Of a stretch of 64,000 nt of DNA, positions 63,189 through 64,000 are shown in pieces. Source of the stretch: Clavibacter michiganensis (GTDB taxonomy: Bacteria > Actinomycetota > Actinomycetes > Actinomycetales > Microbacteriaceae); the NCBI RefSeq assembly GCF_016907085.1, contig NZ_JAFBBJ010000001.1:1860001-1924000 (forward strand), given 5' to 3'. The first letter of the stretch is position 1. The number at the start of each line of letters is the position of its first letter. A program made the translations under genes and the position numbers. A model generated the notes under the pieces. That model did no database searches. It saw nothing but the letters and a program-made list of their open reading frames with translations, and had not been told where the DNA came from.

Positions 63189-64000
63189 CTAGGCCGGGAC
63201 GCGCTCCGCCAGCGACGCCCGCCGCAGCTGATCCACGTCCGCGTGCACGTCGTCCACGCGCACCTCGGCGACATGCGACGGGTCGTGCACGCAGCGCTCG
63301 GCGGTCCAACCGACCTGGGTCACGTCGATGCCGCAGACGGGGCAGCGCGTGGTCCAGCCGATGTGGATCCGGTGCCGCGTGCGCCCGAAGGCCGCCGCGT
63401 TCACGACGTTCCCGAACCAGAACACCCCGACCGTGCGCGCGCCGACGGCCTGCGCGAGGTGGCGCGGGCCGCTGTCGTTGCCCAGCACGACGTCGGCGTG
63501 CGTGAAGAGGCCGGCGAGCTCGCCGAGGGTGAGGGAGTCGGCGAGCGAGGTGATCCGCTCGGCCTGCTCCGCGGGCAGCCCCTCGCGGCCGAGCGCGACG
63601 ATGCGGTCGGCGTCCGCGGCGTCGGTCGCGTCGCCCACGACGACCACCTGCGCGTCGTCCGCGGCGGCCCGGCGCGCGACCTCCGCGAACGACTCCACCG
63701 GCCAGCGGCGGCGCGGGTCGGTGGCGCCCGGGTGGATCACGACGAGCCCGCCGGGCGCGCCCGTCACGCGCTCGGCCGCCGCGGCCCGCTCCGCATCGGT
63801 GACCTCGATGACCGGCTCCAGGTCGGCGACGGGCGCGCCCGCGAGCCCCGCGACCTCGAGCCCGCGCAGCACCTCGTGCTGGTAGTAGACGTACGGGATC
63901 ACGCGCTCGAGCCGCTCGGCGTCGTCGGTCGCGGTGCCCACCGTGTGGCGCGCGCCGAGCCGCAGCAGGAACGGGTTGGAGTTGCGGCCGCCGCCGTGCA
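63189..64000 (-). CDS. Glycosyltransferase family 9, 5' end beyond window
   Basis: The frame is open to the window end; upstream residues read RNSNPFLLRLGARHTVGTAT. The visible ~270 residues carry the GT9 C-terminal half: VVIHPGATDPRRRWPVESFA, VVVVGDATDAADADRI, and LGNDSGPRHLAQAVGARTVG. A Cys pair in TTRCPVCGIDVTQ with CVHDP may bind zinc and is seen in a GT9 subgroup. It is the third GT9 protein in the window and a plausible user of ADP-heptose. It converges on the DUF1023 gene. Confidence 0.9.
   Translation of the reverse strand, partial: HGGGRNSNPFLLRLGARHTVGTATDDAERLERVIPYVYYQHEVLRGLEVAGLAGAPVADLEPVIEVTDAERAAAAERVTGAPGGLVVIHPGATDPRRRWPVESFAEVARRAAADDAQVVVVGDATDAADADRIVALGREGLPAEQAERITSLADSLTLGELAGLFTHADVVLGNDSGPRHLAQAVGARTVGVFWFGNVVNAAAFGRTRHRIHIGWTTRCPVCGIDVTQVGWTAERCVHDPSHVAEVRVDDVHADVDQLRRASLAERVPA

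Overview
The window is very GC-rich actinobacterial DNA (my estimate is about 72% G+C outside two islands). GTG starts are frequent, genes often overlap by 4 bases (ATGA or GTGA), and leaderless promoters are common. Gene content (Lhr next to Nei2, CGNR, DUF4916, DUF1684 and GAF-ANTAR proteins, a SigB/SigF-class sigma factor, secreted GH26 enzymes) fits a Gram-positive Microbacteriaceae member. Clavibacter or a close relative is my guess; this is inference and was not checked against a database.

Layout. 1-6.3 kb: end of a spermidine-synthase-like gene, a PQQ-type sugar dehydrogenase lipoprotein, a TPR/SprT/CGNR run, DUF427, an EVE-ComB-like pair, an SRPBCC protein and DUF1684. 6.3-16.1 kb: DEAD-box RNA helicase, TetR regulator, DUF4916, a phospholipase/carboxylesterase-like hydrolase, then Lhr helicase followed by Nei2 glycosylase. 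16.1-26.4 kb: amino-acid permease, sigma factor, ANTAR regulator, lipoprotein, PspC protein, membrane-anchored amidase, PAP2 phosphatase, serine hydrolase and a small membrane protein behind a mini-ORF. 26.5-36.7 kb: nitroreductase, ThuA-Gfo/Idh operon facing a sugar isomerase preceded by two overlapping 12-codon ORFs, ABC exporter, ferritin-like protein, GlsB-type membrane protein, orphan response regulator, MccF-like peptidase, DUF1266 protein and a GT9 glycosyltransferase. 37.7-40.2 kb: low-GC island with one KAP-family P-loop NTPase. 40.3-50.3 kb: DedA, NarL-type two-component pair divergent from a MacB-type ABC pair, class A beta-lactamase, TetR/GNAT divergon, OhrR-like regulator, EEP nuclease and a YjdF-like membrane protein. 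50.4-57.1 kb: heptose/glycosyltransferase operon. 57.2-58.6 kb: second low-GC island with a DUF2971 protein. 58.6-64 kb: C39-like peptidase, two GH26 paralogues, DUF1023 hydrolase and a further GT9 gene cut by the window end.

How the parts work together. The most coherent system is the operon at 50432-56365. Two fusion proteins (GmhB-GT9 and GT4-GmhA), a GT4 enzyme and an HldE-type bifunctional enzyme cover all steps from sedoheptulose-7-phosphate to ADP-heptose plus transferases, in a Gram-positive organism without LPS. It begins behind a GTTT-N16-GGGTAC promoter of SigB/SigF type. Its upstream region shares an 11-base motif with the region upstream of the SigB/SigF-like sigma gene at 17.9 kb. 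The 41-45 kb block looks like a sensing/efflux module. The two low-GC islands each carry a single gene of a type often seen in defence or accessory loci. They also largely lack the GGATCC hexamer that is strikingly frequent in the rest of the window.
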